A stretch of DNA of 64,000 bases from Bradyrhizobium sp. G127 (lineage in GTDB: Bacteria > Pseudomonadota > Alphaproteobacteria > Rhizobiales > Xanthobacteraceae). The notes beneath the pieces were generated by a model. It was not told where the DNA came from. It searched no databases and worked only from the letters and a program-made list of their open reading frames with translations. The stretch covers positions 1,674,001 to 1,738,000 of the forward strand of contig NZ_JAKFGN010000001.1 of the NCBI RefSeq assembly GCF_021502575.1, given 5' to 3'. The stretch's first letter is position 1, and every line of letters begins with the position of its first letter. Of this stretch, positions 59,703-64,000 are shown in pieces. The position numbers and the translations under genes are program-made.

Positions 59703-62618
59703 ATGTCTCTCACTCTCGATCGCGAAGCCGCAAAGTCCGCTCCTCTATTTCAGTTCCGGCCTGAAACCCTTGCGGCGGCTTCAGCCAGCGAACCGCCGTT
59801 CCAGATCATCCGCCGCAACGGCACGGTCTCGCCGTTCGATGCCGGCAAGATCTCGGTCGCGATGACGAAAGCCTTCCTCGCGGTCGAGGGGCATACGGCC
59901 GCCGCGTCGCGCCGCATTCACGAGGTCATCGAGCAATTGACGAACGAGGTGGTGAGTGCGCTGACCCGCAGGGCGGGCGAGGGCCGCACCTTTCACATCG
60001 AAGACGTGCAGGATCAGGTCGAACTGGCGCTGATGCGCTCCGAGCATCACAAGGTCGCACGCGCCTATGTGCTGTATCGCGAGCAGCGCGCCCGTCAGCG
60101 CGCCGCGGAAGCAGTTCCAGTTTCATCAGCCGTCGCCGCCGAGCCTCTGCTGCATGTCACGTTGCGGGATGGCTCGCGCGCGCCGCTCGATGTGGGACGG
60201 CTCGCTCATATCATCGACGAAGCCTGCGCCGGCCTCGATGGCGTGCTGGCCGCGCCGGTGTTGGCCGAAACCCGCCGCAATCTCTACGACGGCATCAGCC
60301 AGGACGAACTCGCGCTCGCGGGCATCATGGCGGCGCGCACGCTGGTGGAGCAGGAGCCCAACTACGCCTATGTCAGCGCGCGTCTCCTGCTCGACAAGCT
60401 GCGCACGGAAGTTCTTTCGTTCGTCCATGCGACCCCGATCAGCGCATCGCAGGCAGACATGGCGACACGCTATGCCGAGTATTTCCCGGCCTATGTCAAA
60501 AACGGAATCGAAGCCGAACTGCTCGATCCCGAACTGGCGCGCTACGACCTCAAGCGGATCGCCGCCGCATTGAAACCCGAGCGCGACCTGTCGTTCCAGT
60601 TTCTCGGCTTGCAGACGCTGTACGACCGCTATTTCCTGCACAATGACGGCAACCGCATCGAGCTGCCGCAGGCGTTCTTCATGCGCGTGGCGATGGGACT
60701 CGCCATTCGTGAGATCGACCGCGAGGCGCGGGCGATCGAGTTCTATAATCTGCTGTCGTCGTTCGACTTCATGGCCTCCACCCCGACATTGTTCAATTCC
60801 GGCACGCTGCGGCCGCAGCTGTCGTCCTGCTTCCTCACCACGGTGGCCGACGACCTCGACGGCATTTTCAAATCGGTGAAGGACAACGCGCTGCTGGCGA
60901 AGTATTCGGGCGGCCTCGGCAACGACTGGACCCGCGTGCGCGGCCTCGGCGCTCATATCAAGGGTACCAACGGCGAAAGCCAGGGCGTGGTGCCCTTCCT
61001 GAAAGTCGCCAACGACACCGCGATTGCGGTCAATCAGGGCGGCAAGCGCAAGGGCGCGGTCTGCGCCTATCTCGAGACCTGGCATGTGGACATCGAGGAA
61101 TTCCTCGACCTCCGCAAAAACACCGGCGACGACCGCCGCCGCACCCATGACATGAACACCGCCAACTGGGTGCCGGACCTGTTCATGCAGCGCGTCGAGG
61201 CCGATGGCGAATGGACGCTGTTCTCGCCCGACGAGACGCCGGACCTGCACGATCTGTACGGCAAGGCGTTCGCTGAACGGTACGCCTTCTACGAGGCGAA
61301 GGCCGCGCGCGGCGAGATGCGCGTTTACAAGACTCTGCGCGCCACCGATCTATGGCGGCGAATGCTGACCATGCTGTTCGAGACCGGCCATCCGTGGATT
61401 ACCTTTAAAGACCCGTGCAACCTGCGCTCGCCGCAGCAGCACATCGGCGTCATTCATTCGTCGAATCTGTGCACCGAGATCACACTCAACACCTCGGATG
61501 ATGAGGTCGCGGTGTGCAACCTCGGCTCGATCAACCTGCTCAACCATGTGGGCGAAGGCGGCATCGATCACGCGCGGCTGAAGCGCACGGTCGATACCGC
61601 GATGCGGATGCTCGACAATGTCATCGACATCAATTTCTACACCATCCCGGAAGCGCGGCGCTCGAACCTCAAGCATCGTCCGGTCGGCCTCGGCCTGATG
61701 GGCTTCCAGGATGCGCTGCATGCGCTGCGAATCCCGATGGCGTCGGATGCCGCGGTGGCCTTCGCCGACTCCAGCATGGAGGCGATTTCCTTTCATGCCA
61801 TCTCGGCGTCGGTCGATCTCGCCATCGAACGCGGTCCTTACGCGTCGTTCAACGGATCGCTGTGGGGCAAGGGCGTCATGCCGATCGACTCGATCGAGAT
61901 TCTGGCGGATGCGCGCGGGAGCCTTGATATGGACCGTTCGCAGACCATGGACTGGGACAGCCTGCGCAAGCGCGTCCGCTTCAACGGCATGCGCAATTCC
62001 AATGTGATGGCGATTGCGCCGACGGCGACGATCTCCAACATCTGCGGCGTGGCGCAGTCCATCGAGCCCGCCTATCAGAACCTCTACGTCAAATCGAACA
62101 TGTCCGGCGACTTCACCGAGGTGAACGAATTTCTCGTCCGTGACCTGAAGGCGCGCGGCCTGTGGGACGAGGTGATGGTCTCCGACCTGAAATATTTCGA
62201 CGGCAGCGTCGGGGCCATCGACCGCGTGCCGGACGACCTCAAGCTGCTTTATGCAACGGCGTTCGAGATCGACAGCGCGTGGCTGATCGAGGCAGCGGCA
62301 CGGCGGCAGAAGTGGATCGATCAGGCGCAGTCGCTCAACCTGTACATAGCCAATCCGTCAGGCAAGAAGCTCGATCAACTGTACCGGCTGGCATGGGCGC
62401 GGGGTCTGAAGACCACTTATTACCTGCGCTCGCGCAGCGCCACCCATGTCGAGAAGTCGACGCTGAAAGGCACCGACGGCAAGCTCAATGCCGTGTCGTC
62501 GTCGTCGCACGCCGCGTTGCCGGTCAACAAGCCCATCGTGGTGCCGCAGACGGCGCCCGATCTGTCCGATGTGATGGCGTGCTCGATCGACAATCCCGAT
62601 TGCGAGGCGTGTCAGTAA
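59703..62618 (+). CDS. nrdA: Ribonucleotide reductase class I alpha subunit with two ATP cones
   Basis: A 971-residue catalytic subunit. Two ATP-cone domains occur in tandem: IIRRNGTVSPFDAGKISVAM (about residues 35-125) and VTLRDGSRAPLDVGRLAHII (about 150-235). The barrel has the active-site Cys in QLSSCFLTT, HSSNLCTEITLN and VAVCNLGSINL, and the C-terminus NPDCEACQ is the reducing Cys pair. It reduces ribonucleoside diphosphates to deoxy forms. The ATG at 59703 (MSLTLDREA) is chosen over 59679. A cobalamin riboswitch controls the gene; nrdB follows. Confidence 0.95.
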   Translation: MSLTLDREAAKSAPLFQFRPETLAAASASEPPFQIIRRNGTVSPFDAGKISVAMTKAFLAVEGHTAAASRRIHEVIEQLTNEVVSALTRRAGEGRTFHIEDVQDQVELALMRSEHHKVARAYVLYREQRARQRAAEAVPVSSAVAAEPLLHVTLRDGSRAPLDVGRLAHIIDEACAGLDGVLAAPVLAETRRNLYDGISQDELALAGIMAARTLVEQEPNYAYVSARLLLDKLRTEVLSFVHATPISASQADMATRYAEYFPAYVKNGIEAELLDPELARYDLKRIAAALKPERDLSFQFLGLQTLYDRYFLHNDGNRIELPQAFFMRVAMGLAIREIDREARAIEFYNLLSSFDFMASTPTLFNSGTLRPQLSSCFLTTVADDLDGIFKSVKDNALLAKYSGGLGNDWTRVRGLGAHIKGTNGESQGVVPFLKVANDTAIAVNQGGKRKGAVCAYLETWHVDIEEFLDLRKNTGDDRRRTHDMNTANWVPDLFMQRVEADGEWTLFSPDETPDLHDLYGKAFAERYAFYEAKAARGEMRVYKTLRATDLWRRMLTMLFETGHPWITFKDPCNLRSPQQHIGVIHSSNLCTEITLNTSDDEVAVCNLGSINLLNHVGEGGIDHARLKRTVDTAMRMLDNVIDINFYTIPEARRSNLKHRPVGLGLMGFQDALHALRIPMASDAAVAFADSSMEAISFHAISASVDLAIERGPYASFNGSLWGKGVMPIDSIEILADARGSLDMDRSQTMDWDSLRKRVRFNGMRNSNVMAIAPTATISNICGVAQSIEPAYQNLYVKSNMSGDFTEVNEFLVRDLKARGLWDEVMVSDLKYFDGSVGAIDRVPDDLKLLYATAFEIDSAWLIEAAARRQKWIDQAQSLNLYIANPSGKKLDQLYRLAWARGLKTTYYLRSRSATHVEKSTLKGTDGKLNAVSSSSHAALPVNKPIVVPQTAPDLSDVMACSIDNPDCEACQ

Positions 62619-62625
62619 TCCTCAC

Positions 62626-62649
62626 CTCTCCCCGTAAGAACGGGGAGAG
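62626..62649. other. Hairpin between nrdA and nrdB
   Basis: CTCTCCCCGT (62626-62635) and ACGGGGAGAG (62640-62649) form a perfect 10-bp stem with loop AAGA. This motif (CCTCTCCCCGT...ACGGGGAGAGG) is a frequent intergenic palindrome in Bradyrhizobium-like genomes, as I recall. It may influence the nrdA:nrdB ratio. Confidence 0.55.
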
Positions 62650-62691
62650 CGAGCCGCAGTCCCAGTTTCAATGATTTTCAGGAACATCCCC

Positions 62692-63840
62692 ATGCTCGAC
62701 TGGTCCGACACGTCACCGAACAAGGTCCTCAACACGCTTCCGCCCATCCTGACCGGCCAGCCCGCAGCCGCGGACCAGACCGGCCTTGATTCAACAGGCC
62801 TTGGCGAGATCGACCGCAACGGCGGCCGCGTGTCGGTGGACGACAAGGCGATGATCAACTGCCGCGCCGACGTCAATCAGTTGCTGCCGCTGAAATACAA
62901 ATGGGCGTGGGAGAAATATCTCGCCGGCTGCAACAACCACTGGATGCCGACTGAGGTCTCGATGCAGGCCGACATCGCGCTGTGGAAGTCACGGGACGGC
63001 CTGACCGAGGACGAGCGCCGCGCCATCAAGCGTAATCTCGGATTCTTCGCCGCGTCAGAAAGCCTCGTCGCCAACAACATCGTGCTGGCGATCTATCGCC
63101 ATCTCACCAACCCGGAGTGCCGCCAGTATCTGCTGCGTCAGGCGTTCGAGGAGGCGGTGCATACCCACACCTTCCAGTACATCGTCGAAAGCCTCGGCCT
63201 CGACGAGGGCGAACTGTTCAACATGTACCGCGAGGTGCCGTCGATCACCGACAAGGCGGCATGGGCGCTCAAGCACACCCAGCATCTTGACGATGCCAGC
63301 TTCAGGACCGGAACGCCGGAGGCGGATCAGGCCTTCCTGCGCGATCTCGTCGCGTTCTATGTGATTTTCGAGGGCATGTGGTTCTACACCGGTTTTGCGC
63401 AGATTCTCTCGCTCGGCCGCCGCAACAAGATGGTCGGCATCGCCGAGCAGTACCAATACATCCTGCGTGACGAATCCATCCACCTGAATTTCGGCATCGA
63501 CGTTATCAATCAAATCAAGATCGAGAATCCGCATCTGTGGACGCGCGAATTCCAGGACGAGGTGCGCGGCATGATCCGCGAGGCGGCCGAACTCGAAGCG
63601 GCCTATGGCCGGGACACCATGCCCCGCGGCTTTCTCGGCCTGAATGCGGCGCTGTGCGAGCAGTACATGCACTTCATCGCCAACCGGCGCTGCGCCCAGC
63701 TCGGGTTGATGCGCGTGTTCGATGAGGCCGAGAACCCGTTTCCCTGGATGTCGGAAGCGATGGATCTCAAGAAGGAGAAGAACTTCTTCGAGACCCGCGT
63801 GATCGAATATCAAAACGGCGGCGCCCTGAGCTGGGAATGA
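62692..63840 (+). CDS. nrdB: Ribonucleotide reductase class Ic beta subunit (no radical tyrosine)
   Basis: A 382-residue R2 protein. Metal ligands are, by spacing, E123 (ASESLVANN), E154 and H157 (EEAVHTHTF), E227 (VIFEGMW), and E261 and H264 ([11 protein letters not shown]). The position of the radical Tyr in E. coli (four after the first His) is F161, and the first ligand is Glu instead of Asp, as in the Mn/Fe class Ic R2 of Chlamydia. The C-terminus [19 protein letters not shown] also matches that group. The ATG at 62692 with CAGGAAC upstream is preferred to 62671. Confidence 0.93.
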   Translation: MLDWSDTSPNKVLNTLPPILTGQPAAADQTGLDSTGLGEIDRNGGRVSVDDKAMINCRADVNQLLPLKYKWAWEKYLAGCNNHWMPTEVSMQADIALWKSRDGLTEDERRAIKRNLGFFAASESLVANNIVLAIYRHLTNPECRQYLLRQAFEEAVHTHTFQYIVESLGLDEGELFNMYREVPSITDKAAWALKHTQHLDDASFRTGTPEADQAFLRDLVAFYVIFEGMWFYTGFAQILSLGRRNKMVGIAEQYQYILRDESIHLNFGIDVINQIKIENPHLWTREFQDEVRGMIREAAELEAAYGRDTMPRGFLGLNAALCEQYMHFIANRRCAQLGLMRVFDEAENPFPWMSEAMDLKKEKNFFETRVIEYQNGGALSWE

Positions 63841-63905
63841 TTTGTTAACTTTCGCCCGCCGCCGCCGGGAAAATCGCGCCGGATTGCACAAGACCGCAAC
63901 ACGAT

Positions 63906-63926
63906 GCCCGCATTGCGGGCGTTTTT
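63906..63926 (+). terminator. Rho-independent terminator of the nrdAB transcript
   Basis: GCCCGC (63906-63911) and GCGGGC (63915-63920) pair across ATT, followed by G and five T, 65 bases after the nrdB stop. The remaining bases to 64000 show no gene. Confidence 0.7.
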
Positions 63927-64000
63927 GCCGCCCGCAAGGTATGAGTTTACGACGTATTATCCTCTTCAATTTACCATGAGCTTCAGTCAGCTGGGCCGCC

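Noticed and set aside
59384-59713. Open frames on the minus strand across the riboswitch
   Set aside because: The conserved RNA elements explain the sequence; the frames have no support.

Overview
The window looks like the chromosome of an alphaproteobacterium of the Bradyrhizobium/Rhodopseudomonas/Afipia/Nitrobacter group. This rests on high-GC coding, many branched-chain-amino-acid-type (HAAT) ABC transporters, a fused transaldolase/glucose-6-phosphate isomerase, a cytochrome c of the c2/c550 type and an aerobic-soil catabolic gene content; no rRNA gene is present to confirm it. No tRNA, rRNA, CRISPR array, transposase or phage gene was found. Almost all DNA is coding, with tightly overlapping (ATGA/TGATG) operons.

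Layout. (1) 1-7.25 kb: the 3' part of an enoyl-CoA hydratase gene, a five-gene HAAT transporter operon, and pcaHG (protocatechuate 3,4-dioxygenase); this is an aromatic-acid uptake and ring-cleavage region. (2) 7.5-15.6 kb: a peptide/opine-type ABC transporter, an AtzG-like small subunit, an AtzE-like amidase, an AtzH/HpxZ-like protein and a GntR/FCD regulator, behind a good sigma-54 promoter (7494-7510). This looks like a nitrogen-scavenging operon for a carboxylated urea or amide. (3) 15.6-32.2 kb: a nicotinate region with pncB, nicotinate hydroxylase (nicAB), 6-hydroxynicotinate reductase (hnr), a UPF0280 ApbE-like protein, a DUF1185 protein, a HAAT transporter with fused permeases, a NicR-like MarR regulator, enamidase (ena) and a ferredoxin-NADP reductase. 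Three related palindromes lie in its divergent promoters. The gene set is an aerobic nicotinate hydroxylase joined to the reductive E. barkeri-type lower pathway.

(4) 32.2-40.8 kb: a complete eight-gene 'Nit1' (MSMEG_0565-0572 / Sll0783-0787) nitrogen-starvation cluster on the minus strand, with its own sigma-54 promoter (39172-39190). It is divergent from a MocR-type regulator, and the shared spacer is full of repeats and palindromes. (5) 40.8-48.5 kb: a Na/Pi cotransporter and a DeoR/GlpR-type repressor, divergent from a Ugp-type ABC transporter and a phosphodiesterase-like EEP protein; 13-bp inverted repeats lie in the shared promoter. (6) 48.6-55 kb: an orphan Wzz-type polysaccharide protein, then an acyl-CoA dehydrogenase pair and enoyl-CoA hydratase divergent from an aldehyde dehydrogenase.

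(7) 55-64 kb: the tal-pgi fusion, a structured intergenic repeat, a cytochrome c, and nrdAB behind a cobalamin riboswitch. The NrdB has Phe at the radical-Tyr position and Glu as first metal ligand, so it is a class Ic (Chlamydia-type) R2. The most striking points are this B12-riboswitch-controlled class Ic reductase, the two sigma-54-driven nitrogen clusters, and the hnr/UPF0280 pair, which suggests a dedicated flavin transferase for 6-hydroxynicotinate reductase.
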